A stretch of DNA of 64,000 nucleotides from the NCBI RefSeq assembly GCF_014931605.1, contig NZ_CP053382.1, positions 3,100,001 to 3,164,000 of the forward strand, written 5' to 3'. A program made the translations under genes and the position numbers. This DNA is from Halomonas sp. MCCC 1A13316 (GTDB lineage: Bacteria > Pseudomonadota > Gammaproteobacteria > Pseudomonadales > Halomonadaceae). This document shows, piece after piece, positions 17,271 to 26,137 of the stretch. The notes beneath the pieces were generated by a model that worked only from the letters and a program-made list of their open reading frames with translations, did no database searches and had not been told where the DNA came from. Each line of letters starts with the position of its first letter. Position 1 is the stretch's first letter.

Positions 17271-19106
17271 TCAATCGGTCTTGGCCGGCACTTCACCCAG
17301 CACCTCGGGGATGGTCATGCGCACATAGCCCCCGGGCGCCTCCTCCAGCAGCTTGAGTTCGCCCTCCCCCGGCTGTCGGGCGGGAACTCTCTTGTCGCTG
17401 TCGATATAGCCGCCTTCGCTCATCCACTGGTGCCAATGCGGCCACCAGGAGCCTTCGTGATGCTCGGCCCCTTCCAGCCACGCTTCGTGATCGTCCGGCA
17501 ACGCCTCGTTGGTCCAGTAGCCGTACTTGTTACGCTGTGGCGGGTTGACGATGCCAGCGATATGGCCGGAACCGCCCAGCACGAAGGTCACTGGTCCTTT
17601 TGGTAACAGTGCACCGTAGTAGGTGCTGTTCCACTTGGCGATATGGTCCTCGCGAGTGGAGACGAAGTAGCTCGGCGTGGAGATCTTGCGCAGATCAATC
17701 TTCACCCCATCCAGCTCGATACCACCCGGCTCCACCAGACGATTCTCCAGGTACATGTGTCGCAGGTACCAGCCATGGGTACCGGCCGGCAGATTGGTCC
17801 CGTCGGTGTTCCAGTAGAGCAGATCGAACGCCGCAGGGTTCTCGCCCTTCAAATAGTTGTTGACGTAGAAAGACCAGAATAGGTCGTTCTCGCGCAGCAG
17901 ATTGAAGGTGTAGGCCATGGAACGACCATCCAGGTAGCCGTCGTGCGCCATCCTGGCTTCGATGCCCTGCAGGATCGGCTCGCTGAGCAGCACTCCGAGC
18001 TCACCGGGATCGCGGAAATCCTGCAGCGTAGCCATGTAGGTGACCGATTTCACCTTGCGACCGCGCCGGGTACTGGTGAGATACGCCACAGTGGATGCTG
18101 CCAGCGTACCGCCGATACAGTAGCTGACCAGATTGACCGACTTCTCGCCACTGGCCTGCTCGATGGCTTCCATCGAGGCGATCGGGCCCATCTGCATGTA
18201 GTCGGCCCAGGTCAGGTCGCGCTGCTCTGGCCCGGGATTGCGCCACGATATCAGGAAGACGGTGTGCCCCTGGTCCACCAGCCATTTGACCAGTGAGTTG
18301 TCCTGGCGCAGATCGAGAATGTAGTACTTGTTGATCCAGGGCGGCACGATCAGCAGCGGTGTCTTGAATACCGTGTCGGTGGTCGGTGTGTACTGGATCA
18401 GCTGGATCAGGTCATTCTCGTAGACCACGAAGCCGGGCGTTACGGCAATGTTGCGCCCGATCTCGAAGGCGCTGCGGTCGGTCATCGCCACGTTGAGGCC
18501 GTCGGCCGAGTTGGCCAGGTCGCGACGCAGTTGGGCGAGACCCTCGACCAGATTCTGTCCCTTTGTCTCTAGCGTACGGCGCATCACCTCTGGGTTGGTG
18601 GTGACGAAATTGGTCGGCGCCATGGCATTGACCAATTGGCGGGCATAGAACGCCAGGTTGCGCTTCTGCCGCTCGGGCAGGCCCTCGAGCTGCTCGATCA
18701 GCTCCTCGACGGCCCCGGAGAACAACAGGTATTGCTGCATGATGGCGCGGTAGTAAGGTTCCTGCTGCCAGGCTTCGTCCTTGAAGCGACGATCGCCCTT
18801 GAGCGGCGACACCAGCGGCTCGACCAGGTTACCGCTCAGTGCCTGCAACCCCTGCTGCCACAACTGGTACTGGTCCTGGACGAGACGGGCCTGCGTCTGC
18901 CACAGCAACTGCGGATTGCGCATCAGCGATTCGGCCCCGGCCTGGAAGGCTTCGCGCATATCGGTCTGGATGGAATCGGCGGCTGCATCGGGCGCCATGC
19001 GCTCGAGCAGGTCCTGCAACAGGGCCTGGTAATGCTGCCCCATTTCCTGTAGTTGTTCGTTCCACTCTTCCAGTTCGACCTGGGAAACCGCATCCCCTGA
19101 CTGCAT
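17271..19106 (-). CDS. phaC: Class I poly(3-hydroxyalkanoate) synthase
   Basis: A 611-residue PHA synthase that polymerises 3-hydroxyacyl-CoA into storage granules. The nucleophile Cys330 is in SYCIGGT; the PPWINKYYILDL signature is at 255-266; the catalytic Asp (TREDHIAKW) and His (GGSGHIAG) are in the C-terminal half. Halomonad-type class I length. The start MQSGDAV has an AGGAGAGG site just before it. A phasin and a DUF6489 gene lie upstream on the same strand; no phaA or phaB is here. Two hairpins separate it from the phasin. Confidence 0.95.
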   Translation of the reverse strand: MQSGDAVSQVELEEWNEQLQEMGQHYQALLQDLLERMAPDAAADSIQTDMREAFQAGAESLMRNPQLLWQTQARLVQDQYQLWQQGLQALSGNLVEPLVSPLKGDRRFKDEAWQQEPYYRAIMQQYLLFSGAVEELIEQLEGLPERQKRNLAFYARQLVNAMAPTNFVTTNPEVMRRTLETKGQNLVEGLAQLRRDLANSADGLNVAMTDRSAFEIGRNIAVTPGFVVYENDLIQLIQYTPTTDTVFKTPLLIVPPWINKYYILDLRQDNSLVKWLVDQGHTVFLISWRNPGPEQRDLTWADYMQMGPIASMEAIEQASGEKSVNLVSYCIGGTLAASTVAYLTSTRRGRKVKSVTYMATLQDFRDPGELGVLLSEPILQGIEARMAHDGYLDGRSMAYTFNLLRENDLFWSFYVNNYLKGENPAAFDLLYWNTDGTNLPAGTHGWYLRHMYLENRLVEPGGIELDGVKIDLRKISTPSYFVSTREDHIAKWNSTYYGALLPKGPVTFVLGGSGHIAGIVNPPQRNKYGYWTNEALPDDHEAWLEGAEHHEGSWWPHWHQWMSEGGYIDSDKRVPARQPGEGELKLLEEAPGGYVRMTIPEVLGEVPAKTD

Positions 19107-19151
19107 CGCCCTCTCCTGTACTTGGACCTGTTGTTCGTTCTATGCAGGTCA

Positions 19152-19183
19152 TCGAGCGAAGGCCAAAGGAGGCCCTCGCTCGA
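19152..19183 (-). repeat. Inverted repeat between phasin and phaC
   Basis: Arms 19152-19164 and 19171-19183 pair over 13 positions with one mismatch around a 6-nt loop, 45 nt upstream of the phaC start. No U-run follows on the minus strand, so it is more likely a message-stabilising or attenuating hairpin than a full terminator. Confidence 0.5.
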
Positions 19184-19238
19184 CGCAACTCCAGACACGG
19201 CCTGGTTCGGCCGTCCTGGCGGCCGCAAGCCACCTCGG

Positions 19239-19266
19239 CCACGGTCGCCCGCACGGGCAACCGTGG
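19239..19266 (-). repeat. Hairpin directly after the phasin stop codon
   Basis: CCACGGT (19239-19245) pairs with ACCGTGG (19260-19266), and an inner GCCC/GGGC stem extends it. It begins 2 nt past the phasin stop on the minus strand. There is no T-run. It could protect or partially end the phasin message. Confidence 0.5.
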
Positions 19267-19268
19267 CA

Positions 19269-19715
19269 TCAGCTCTTGCGCGAGGCCTGGCTGCTGGCCT
19301 TGGCCGGGGCATCGGACTTGCTCGACGCGGCCGGCTTGGCGCTCGCTTCACCCGACTGGGCCTGCTTGGCTTGTTCGCTCAGCTCTTGGCTGGCTTCACC
19401 GAACAGCTGCTCCAGCTCGGTGCGGAACTGCTGGCTCATCTCGCCGAGGGCCTGGGCGTCTTCCATCATCTGACGCGAGAGCTCATTCATCATTTCGGCC
19501 TGCTGGGCACCGAAGGCCTGCAGGTCCTGGGCATCGCTGATCTCGGAAGCGCTGCGCATGCGCTCGGTGCCCATCTGGCTGTAGCGCTTCATCGCCTCGA
19601 GCTGATATTCGGTCATCTTTTCCATGTTGCCGAGCATCAGCGAGTTCAGCTTGCGCATGGGTTCGAAAAAACGCCGCGTCTGCTGGTTGAATTCATCGAG
19701 CATCTTGTCCTGCAT
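19269..19715 (-). CDS. Phasin family protein (PHA granule associated)
   Basis: A 148-residue, all-helical, Met/Gln/Glu-rich protein with a low-complexity Ala/Ser/Lys tail (AKPAASSKSDAPAKASSQ). The core (KMLDEFNQQTRRFFEPMRKLNSL, then MMNELSRQMMEDAQ) matches the Phasin_2-like pattern of polyhydroxyalkanoate granule proteins. The start at 19715 has an AGGAGGT site 7 nt upstream, one of the strongest in the window, consistent with high expression. It lies upstream of phaC on the same strand. The tail resembles the Lys/Ala-rich tails of PhaF-type phasins but is shorter. Confidence 0.85.
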   Translation of the reverse strand: MQDKMLDEFNQQTRRFFEPMRKLNSLMLGNMEKMTEYQLEAMKRYSQMGTERMRSASEISDAQDLQAFGAQQAEMMNELSRQMMEDAQALGEMSQQFRTELEQLFGEASQELSEQAKQAQSGEASAKPAASSKSDAPAKASSQASRKS

Positions 19716-19930
19716 GGGGTTGACCTCCTGTGGACCGGAAACATGCGGGGGCAGCGCCACTGTCATCGACTTCCTGGCGTCTTTCCCTGCGCCTTGTCAG
19801 TGCTAGCCGCACTCATGCGCGGACTGAACGGCACGCCACTCATGCTGCACCGCACAAAGCGTAGCTTGACAAAGCCTTCGCTGCAATACCCTTGCACTTA
19901 AGCAGAGCTCGGCCCGCCCCGCTTGGCGCG

Positions 19931-20314
19931 TCACTCCGAGCGTCGAGAACGCGAGCGCGCACTGGCGGTGCCGGTCTTGCCCGCGGGCTTCGACGAGGCT
20001 TCCGCCTCATTGGCATCGGCGGACTCACGCCCCTTGCCCATCGAACTGCCGGCCTGACGCAGCATATCGAGCATCATCTGCTGATAGGTGCCAAAGCTTG
20101 CCAATCCCTGGGAGAGCCCCTGACTCATGTCCTGGGGCATCCCTTGTTGCAGGAAGGGCTTCATCAGGCTCATCGGGTCGTAACCCTCCACACCGGATTC
20201 CATCTGCTTGTAGATCCGGTTCAGCAACTCCTGCTGGAAAGCCTCGACATCGGGCAAGCCCAAGGCACGACGAAACTCCTCAGGCGTCAGGTCGAACTCG
20301 ACGTTTATCTTCAT
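19931..20314 (-). CDS. DUF6489 family protein near PHA genes
   Basis: A 127-residue protein beginning MKINVEFDLTPEEFRRALGLPD, a pattern I associate with the DUF6489 family. Family members often sit beside PHA genes; the function is not known. A predicted helical core is followed by a Ser/Ala/Lys/Arg-rich tail (SARSRSRRSE) that is disordered and basic. It is upstream of the phasin on the same strand with a 215-nt gap in which I see nothing definite. A PHA-granule or nucleoid-linking role is only an inference. Confidence 0.75.
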   Translation of the reverse strand: MKINVEFDLTPEEFRRALGLPDVEAFQQELLNRIYKQMESGVEGYDPMSLMKPFLQQGMPQDMSQGLSQGLASFGTYQQMMLDMLRQAGSSMGKGRESADANEAEASSKPAGKTGTASARSRSRRSE

Positions 20315-20384
20315 GGTGTATCCCTGCTTCAGTGTGCCTTCAGTGTAGCAACTTGGTGCCGGACTCAACCCAATGACATCAGCC

Positions 20385-21470
20385 TCAGCGCAACACTGGC
20401 GTCTCCACCCGCACACCGGCATTTTGCGCCCGGTGGCGCAACAGGTGGTCCATCAGCGTCAGCGCCATCATCGCCTCGGCGATCGGCGTGGCACGAATGC
20501 CGACACAGGGGTCGTGGCGCCCCTTGGTCACCACCTCGACCGGGTTGCCGTGAGCGTCGATGCTGCGTCCCGGAATGGTGATGCTGGAGGTAGGCTTGAG
20601 TGCCAGGTGGGCGATCAGTGGCTGCCCCGAGGAGATACCGCCGAGCACACCGCCGGCGTGATTGGAGAGAAAACCCTCCGGCGTCATCTCGTCGCGATGC
20701 TCGCTGCCGCGGCTGGCCACTGCCGCGAATCCGTCGCCGATCTCCACGCCCTTGACCGCGTTGATACTCATCAGGCCGTGAGCCAGCTCGGCATCCAAGC
20801 GGTCGAACACCGGCTCACCCAGCCCCGGCGGCAGTCCTTCGGCTACCACGGTAATCTTCGCGCCCACCGAGTCCTGGTCGCGGCGCAACTGGTCCATGAA
20901 CGCCTCTAGCTCGGGCACACGCTCGGGGTCGGGACAGAAGAAGGGGTTGTCGTCGACCGCCGCCCACTGCTTGAAGGCAATTTCGAGCGGACCGAGCTGA
21001 CTCATGTAGCCACGCACCGTGACGCCCTGGCTGGCCAGGTATTTCTTGGCGATGGCACCGGCGGCCACGCGCATGGCGGTTTCCCGGGCACTCGAGCGAC
21101 CGCCGCCGCGGTAGTCGCGAATGCCGTACTTATGATGATAGGTATAGTCGGCGTGCGCGGGGCGGAACTGATCCTTGATGTTAGAGTAGTCCTTGGAGCG
21201 CTGATCGGTATTCTCGATGAGCAGGCCAATGGAGGTGCCGGTGGTCAGGCCCTCGAACACACCGGAGAGGATGCGCACTTGATCGGGCTCGCGACGCTGG
21301 GTGGTGTGCCGCGAGGTGCCGGGGCGGCGGCGGTCGAGATCGCGTTGCAGGACCTCCTCGCTGAGCGCCAGCCCCGGCGGGCAGCCGTCAACGATGGCAC
21401 CCAGCGCCGGACCGTGGCTTTCGCCGAAGGTAGTGACGGTGAACAACTTGCCGAAGGTGTTGCCGGACAT
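20385..21470 (-). CDS. aroC: Chorismate synthase
   Basis: A 361-residue enzyme of the shikimate pathway that forms chorismate from EPSP using reduced FMN. The signatures [43 protein letters not shown] and the late [17 protein letters not shown] are complete. The start at 21470 (MSGNTFGK) follows a GGGAGG site; an in-frame start at 21557 would overlap prmB. It supplies chorismate to TrpE of this window and lies 31 nt downstream of prmB, a conserved pairing. Confidence 0.97.
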   Translation of the reverse strand: MSGNTFGKLFTVTTFGESHGPALGAIVDGCPPGLALSEEVLQRDLDRRRPGTSRHTTQRREPDQVRILSGVFEGLTTGTSIGLLIENTDQRSKDYSNIKDQFRPAHADYTYHHKYGIRDYRGGGRSSARETAMRVAAGAIAKKYLASQGVTVRGYMSQLGPLEIAFKQWAAVDDNPFFCPDPERVPELEAFMDQLRRDQDSVGAKITVVAEGLPPGLGEPVFDRLDAELAHGLMSINAVKGVEIGDGFAAVASRGSEHRDEMTPEGFLSNHAGGVLGGISSGQPLIAHLALKPTSSITIPGRSIDAHGNPVEVVTKGRHDPCVGIRATPIAEAMMALTLMDHLLRHRAQNAGVRVETPVLR

Positions 21471-21501
21471 GGACGTGCCTCCCGATATCTTGTGTGTTGG
21501 A

Positions 21502-22455
21502 TCAGGCAAAGGACGCCGCATGGGCGTCGAGTTCCTCGGCGGTGAGAACGAACACACCCTGGCCGCCGCGCTCGAAGTCGAGCCACAGGAAGGGGACCTC
21601 AGGGAAGGCCGCCTCCAGGTGGTGATCGGAGTTGCCGACCTCGACGATCAGCACGCCGCGATCGGTCAGGTAGTGCCGCGCGTCGCGCAGGATGCGCCGC
21701 ACGATGTCGAGACCGTCGGTACCGGCACCCAGTGCCAGCGCCGGCTCGTGGCGGTACTCGGCAGGCATGGCGGCAAGATCGCGGGCATCCACGTAAGGCG
21801 GGTTGGAGACGATCAAGTCGTAGCGCTGACCGGCCAGGCCCTCGAACAGGTCGGAGAGAACGGTGCGCACCCGCACGCCTACGTCGTGGCGCTGAATGTT
21901 CTGCTTGGCAACGGCCAGGGCGTCGGGGCTGACGTCGGATAGATCCACTTGGCAGGTGGGCAGGTTGAGTGCGGTGGCGATGCCGATGCAGCCCGAGCCG
22001 GTGCACAGATCGAGCACTCGGGCAGGCGGCTCCTCGGGAAACCAGGCGGTGAAGCCGGTTTCGATCAGCTCGGCAGTGGGTGAACGCGGAATCAACACGC
22101 GCTCGTCGACGTCGAACGGAAAACCGGCGAAGAATGCCTCGCCCAGCAAATAGGGCAGCGGCCGGCGCGAGGTGATGCGTTCGCGCACCAGGGCGACGAT
22201 GCGTGCGCGCTCCATGGGCAGCAATCGCGCCTCGAGCACCGCCGGGTCGACGTTCCAGGGCAGATGCAACGCGCCCAATGTGAGGGCGACGGCTTCGTCC
22301 CAGGGGGAGTCGGTTCCGTGGCCATGGAACAGCCCGGCCAGGTGGAATTCGCTGGCCGCCCAGCGCAGGTAGTCGCGCAGCGTGACAAGGTCACGACACA
22401 GCGCCTCGTCGTCCAGTAACAGGGTCGAGCGGGAAACGGGGGAGGAATTGGCCAC
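21502..22455 (-). CDS. prmB: Ribosomal protein uL3 N5-glutamine methyltransferase
   Basis: A 317-residue SAM-dependent methyltransferase that modifies a Gln of ribosomal protein L3. The N-terminal helical domain is present, the SAM loop is [13 protein letters not shown], and the catalytic NPPY sits in [15 protein letters not shown]. It is distinguished from PrmC by the PrmB-like N-terminal part and by its position next to aroC and divergent from an Smr gene, the usual gammaproteobacterial arrangement. Confidence 0.94.
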   Translation of the reverse strand: MANSSPVSRSTLLLDDEALCRDLVTLRDYLRWAASEFHLAGLFHGHGTDSPWDEAVALTLGALHLPWNVDPAVLEARLLPMERARIVALVRERITSRRPLPYLLGEAFFAGFPFDVDERVLIPRSPTAELIETGFTAWFPEEPPARVLDLCTGSGCIGIATALNLPTCQVDLSDVSPDALAVAKQNIQRHDVGVRVRTVLSDLFEGLAGQRYDLIVSNPPYVDARDLAAMPAEYRHEPALALGAGTDGLDIVRRILRDARHYLTDRGVLIVEVGNSDHHLEAAFPEVPFLWLDFERGGQGVFVLTAEELDAHAASFA

Positions 22456-22571
22456 GAAAGGTCCTGCAGGTCGTTGGGGATCGTTGGCTCGATTGTACCC
22501 GCGGAGGCAAGCGGTTCACAGCCACGCTCAGGCCGCTATACTGGCCGCTCGACGACACCACGCGAGCCCCC

Positions 22572-23150
22572 ATGAGCCAACGCCGCCCACCCCAAGACGA
22601 TGACGACGACACCAATGCCTTTCGCCGGGCCCTTCGCGAGGCTGGCGTGCGACGCATTGCCGTCAACCGCGCCGACCCGGGACGCCCCAGACGCCGGGAT
22701 CCGGCAGCGGCGGAGCGGCGAGCCGCTGCGGTAGCGACAGACGCCCATGACACGACCAGCCGCACCAGCGACGGTCGCGTGGAGCCGGTGCGTCCCTCCG
22801 AGTTCCTCGACTTCGCCCTGCCCGACCTGCCCTACCGCACCCGCAGCCAGCTCAAGCGCGGCCAGATCGAGTGGGAGGCGGGGCTCGACCTGCATGGCTA
22901 TAGCCTAGACGAGGCGCGTCTGGAGCTCGAGAGCTTCCTCAGGGAGGCGGCCGGCAGTCGCATGCGCTGCGTGCTGGTGGTACATGGCAAGGCGTGGGGC
23001 AGCACCGCGAACTATCCGGTGATCAAGAGCCACGTCAACGCCTGGCTGCGGGAGTGGCCGGCGGTGCTGGCCTTCTGCTCGGCCAAGGAGAGTGACGGCG
23101 GGGCCGGCGCCGTCTACATCCTGCTTCGTCGGCGCGGGCTCGACGCCTAA
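22572..23150 (+). CDS. smrB: Smr-domain protein (SmrB/YfcN type)
   Basis: A 192-residue protein with a basic, low-complexity N-terminal half (many Arg, Asp) and a C-terminal Smr domain (about 105-190). The two Smr motifs are LDLHGYSLDEA and VVHGKAWGS; the latter is normally HGKG, so it has a small insertion, as in other SmrB proteins. E. coli SmrB is an endonuclease that cleaves mRNA at collided ribosomes. It is divergent from prmB and its stop overlaps the convergent patatin gene by 4 nt. Confidence 0.9.
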   Translation: MSQRRPPQDDDDDTNAFRRALREAGVRRIAVNRADPGRPRRRDPAAAERRAAAVATDAHDTTSRTSDGRVEPVRPSEFLDFALPDLPYRTRSQLKRGQIEWEAGLDLHGYSLDEARLELESFLREAAGSRMRCVLVVHGKAWGSTANYPVIKSHVNAWLREWPAVLAFCSAKESDGGAGAVYILLRRRGLDA

Positions 23151-24220
23151 GTGCCCCCATCACTTTGCGACTCGCTGTCGGCCGGCATCTGCGGCGGCTC
23201 GACGATAGTGCCTCCGCTGCCGCCGTCGCCCGTATGGGTTCGTCCTTCGTAGCGGTCCAGTGCCTCCACGGCCAGGTGACGCCCGAGACGAATCAGCGCC
23301 TCGGCTCGGTGAAATTCGAAGGCGCCGCATACTGTCTTGGGTACTTCGATCAGAACGTCGGGGGGATAGCCGGCAATCTTGTATTTGGCCAGCGACGCCT
23401 GGGTAATGTCGAACGAGGCCAGAATCATGTCCAGTCGGCCCCACGCTCGCCTGCCGCTTGCCGCTCGCCCTGCCTTGCTGCTCGGCTCGCCCGCTTCGCC
23501 CTCGGGTCCGCCGAATCCCTCGAATAGCCAACGGGTCGCACCACGCACGTCCATCCACTTGCGGGCCGCGGCCTCCTCCTCGGCCTTTTCCTGCTCTTCC
23601 GCCTGCTCTTCGGTAGGCAGCAGATCGTCCAGCGATACCGGTCGGGCGCTGTGCGCGGTCACGTTGACTGCCAGCATCATGTCGGCATGCGCCGAGACGG
23701 TCGGCGTAATCGGCAGGGGGTTGAGCAAGCCGCCGTCGACCAGGGTACTGTTTCCGATGTGTACCGGGGTGATGACGCCCGGTATGGCAATGGAAGCGCG
23801 TATCGCACGCAGCAGCGGCCCCGACTGGAACCACACCTCGCGTTGTCGTAACAGGTCGGTGGCCACGGTCGTAAAGGGAATCGGCAGGTCCTCGATCTGG
23901 ATATCGCCGACCAGTTCCTCGAGCTTGCTCATTACCTTGCTGGCACGCATCGCACCCATCGGGCTCCAGGTGACGTCGACCAGCTTCAGTACGTCGAAAT
24001 AGTCGAGTTCGCAGACCCAATCGTGATAGGCCTTCAACTGCCCCGCGGCATAGACACCGGCAATGACCGCCCCCATCGAGCAGCCGGAAATGGCGACGAT
24101 TTCGTAACCCCGCGCTTCCAGCACCTCGATCACGCCGATGTGGGCGTAACCGCGTGCCCCGCCGCTGCCCAGGGTCAACGCCACACGCTTGCCCAACTCT
24201 ACCGCTTGCCTGCTGCTCAT
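23147..24220 (-). CDS. Patatin-like phospholipase (RssA type)
   Basis: A 357-residue patatin-fold hydrolase. The oxyanion-hole loop GSGGARGYAHIG is at about 18-29, the nucleophile Ser48 is in GCSMG, and the catalytic Asp is in LVDGGLLNPLPI. The start at 24220 (MSSRQAVELG) is preferred because the upstream in-frame extension overlaps the hydrolase gene and is low in protein character. A charged insertion (EEQAEEQEKAEEEAAA) and a disordered C-terminus are unlike E. coli RssA. Substrate unknown; family members are acyl hydrolases at membranes. Confidence 0.88.
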   Translation of the reverse strand: MSSRQAVELGKRVALTLGSGGARGYAHIGVIEVLEARGYEIVAISGCSMGAVIAGVYAAGQLKAYHDWVCELDYFDVLKLVDVTWSPMGAMRASKVMSKLEELVGDIQIEDLPIPFTTVATDLLRQREVWFQSGPLLRAIRASIAIPGVITPVHIGNSTLVDGGLLNPLPITPTVSAHADMMLAVNVTAHSARPVSLDDLLPTEEQAEEQEKAEEEAAARKWMDVRGATRWLFEGFGGPEGEAGEPSSKAGRAASGRRAWGRLDMILASFDITQASLAKYKIAGYPPDVLIEVPKTVCGAFEFHRAEALIRLGRHLAVEALDRYEGRTHTGDGGSGGTIVEPPQMPADSESQSDGGT

Positions 24221-24234
24221 CGCGCCCTCCAACC

Positions 24235-25104
24235 TCACGCCCTGCCCGATTGCGCCAGCCACCCCACGATGGCGGTTGCCACGCTGGCCACCCTGTCTGG
24301 CTCCAGGTGCAGATGATGACCGCCCGGCAACACCTGGCGCGACAGCTGAGTCAGCGCCCCCCGTGCCGCCCTGGCTGCGTCGCGCTCGCCCAGGATGCCC
24401 GCCTCTCCCTCGATCAACAACGCCGACGCCTGGATCGCGCCGAGCAGGGCTAGCGCCTGTTCCGGGCACAAGCGCACCGGCGATGGCCACAGCAGCCGGC
24501 CATCGGTGCGCAACCGCACATGGCCGTCGGCTTCTCGCTGAAGGTTGCGTTCGACCAGCGGGGCGGCGGTAGCGGCGTCGATCCGCGTCACGCCACCGGC
24601 AACGCGCGCCGCCACGGCGGTCCTGCTATCAGGATAGCGCGGTGGCGCCGAACGCGAGCGCCGGGCCGCACGCAGGCCCTTGCGCAATTGTGCGGCACTC
24701 TCTTCGACCGGCGTAGTCACGGCCCCCAAGCCGTCAATCAGAACCAATCGCTCGACACGCTCCGGCAACGCCGCCGCACACAGGCAGGCCACACCCGCCC
24801 CCATCGAGTGGGCCAGCAGCGACACCCGTTCCAGGCCCAGCTCATCGGCAGCATCCAGCAAGTCGTGGCAGTAGTCCCACAGGGCATAGTCGCCCGCGCG
24901 GTGCTCGGAGTGCCCATGTCCGGCGAAATCCAGCGCCACGATTCGTACACCGAGCCGCTCGCAGAGCAAGGGAGCCAGGCGGGAGAAGCTGGCGGCATTA
25001 TCCAGCCAGCCGTGCAGCGCCAGCCAGGTGGGTGCGGCCTGCTCGCCCCAGGCAAGCGCCGCCAGTCGGCCTCCGGCCAGGCTCAACGACTGTGGCACGC
25101 TCAT
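24235..25104 (-). CDS. Alpha/beta-fold hydrolase
   Basis: A 289-residue alpha/beta hydrolase. The HGWLDNAASF oxyanion loop, ALDFAGHGHSEH, the nucleophile motif AHSMGAG (GxSxG-like with Ala in the first position) and the catalytic His near LPGGHHLHLEP are visible. There is no signal peptide. It overlaps the start of the following hydrolase gene by 4 nt, so the two are coupled. Close relatives in halomonads and pseudomonads are annotated only as hydrolases; substrate unknown. Confidence 0.87.
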   Translation of the reverse strand: MSVPQSLSLAGGRLAALAWGEQAAPTWLALHGWLDNAASFSRLAPLLCERLGVRIVALDFAGHGHSEHRAGDYALWDYCHDLLDAADELGLERVSLLAHSMGAGVACLCAAALPERVERLVLIDGLGAVTTPVEESAAQLRKGLRAARRSRSAPPRYPDSRTAVAARVAGGVTRIDAATAAPLVERNLQREADGHVRLRTDGRLLWPSPVRLCPEQALALLGAIQASALLIEGEAGILGERDAARAARGALTQLSRQVLPGGHHLHLEPDRVASVATAIVGWLAQSGRA

Positions 25105-25916
25105 GTCTCGTCTCCCAATAGATCGTCGAGCATGGCCAGCAGGGCCTCGCGGGTCTCCTCGGGATGCTCCATGGGAAACATGTGGGTGCCCGGCACCAGG
25201 GCCAGTGGAATGCCATGGGCGGCCAGGCGCCGCCGCCGCCGGGGAGTGATCAGGTCGGAATCACCGCCCACCAGCACGCCGAAGGGAAGCCTCAACTGAC
25301 GAGGCAGACGGGCCAAGTGATCGGGCAGATTGCGGAAGATCTCGGTCTCGACTGAGGGGTCGTAGACCAGCTCGGCGGTGCCATCGTCGAGCAGCCGAGT
25401 TCCGCCTTCAACATAGTCGTGAAGGGCATCGGGCGTAAAGCGCCGAAACAGGCCGCGGCGGCGCAGGTGATTGGCCATGGAATCGCGATCGGGCCAAGAC
25501 GCGCGCCGCCCCTTGCTCTTGCCCGCCGGCGTGACCCGGTCGACGAAGCCGAAGCGCTTGGCAACTTTCATGCTCCAGGCATCGAGGCCCAGCATCAGCG
25601 GCGGGTCGAGCATCACCACGCAGCGAAAGCGCTGCGGCGCGTGCTCCGCGGCCATGGCCATCAGCACCCCGCCCATGGAGTGCCCTACGCCGACGACCGG
25701 GCCTTCCTCATCGGGTACGTGTTCAAGGAGCTCATCGCGCAGCGCCAGCCAGTTGGCTCCCACCGGATAGTCGGGATGGTGACCGAGACGATCGACAGGA
25801 TGGATATCGAAGCGCTCGTGGAGCGGGGCCAGCAGGCTGCGGTAGCTCAGGCCGGGGAAACCGTTGGCATGGGCAAAGACCAAGCGCGGTCGCGTTGGGG
25901 TGGCACGTTCGTTCAT
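25101..25916 (-). CDS. Alpha/beta-fold hydrolase
   Basis: A 271-residue alpha/beta hydrolase with HANGFPGLSYRSL (oxyanion loop), the nucleophile in VGHSMGGVLM, the DPPLMLG segment and a terminal His in PGTHMFPMEHPEE. It is more similar in layout to esterase/lipase-type hydrolases with a long lid (about 140-190). It is first in a coupled series with the second hydrolase and, 14 nt further, the patatin gene; all three are putative acyl-ester hydrolases, suggesting a lipid or polyester turnover unit. That link is inference. Confidence 0.87.
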   Translation of the reverse strand: MNERATPTRPRLVFAHANGFPGLSYRSLLAPLHERFDIHPVDRLGHHPDYPVGANWLALRDELLEHVPDEEGPVVGVGHSMGGVLMAMAAEHAPQRFRCVVMLDPPLMLGLDAWSMKVAKRFGFVDRVTPAGKSKGRRASWPDRDSMANHLRRRGLFRRFTPDALHDYVEGGTRLLDDGTAELVYDPSVETEIFRNLPDHLARLPRQLRLPFGVLVGGDSDLITPRRRRRLAAHGIPLALVPGTHMFPMEHPEETREALLAMLDDLLGDET

Positions 25917-26031
25917 GACGGGGTCCAGTATCAGGTCAGGCAGGCCGCCAGTGGCGATAGCAGGCTAACGGGTTTACTCTATCTCGCCAAGTCGACCTCC
26001 GGTCCATGTCATTGCTTCTCTGGAGTCAGTC

Positions 26032-26136
26032 ATGTCTCACCCCTCCCGGTCCCGACGCAATACCCGCGTTCGCAATCGCCTGTTCTGGATCACCGTGACC
26101 GCTGCCATCGTCGTCGGCCTGTGGCTGGCACGCTGA
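26032..26136 (+). CDS. Very small single-span membrane protein, 34 aa
   Basis: ATG at 26032 has a TGGAGTC site 6-8 nt upstream and opens a 34-residue ORF: a basic N-terminus (HPSRSRRNTRVRNR), then one hydrophobic helix (LFWITVTAAIVVGLWLA), ending in Arg. It stops 1 nt before the AEC transporter ATG, so it may be a coupled leader or a small partner protein. I know no named family. The layout (positive-inside then one helix) is that of a real small membrane protein. Confidence 0.5.
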   Translation: MSHPSRSRRNTRVRNRLFWITVTAAIVVGLWLAR

Positions 26137-26137
26137 C

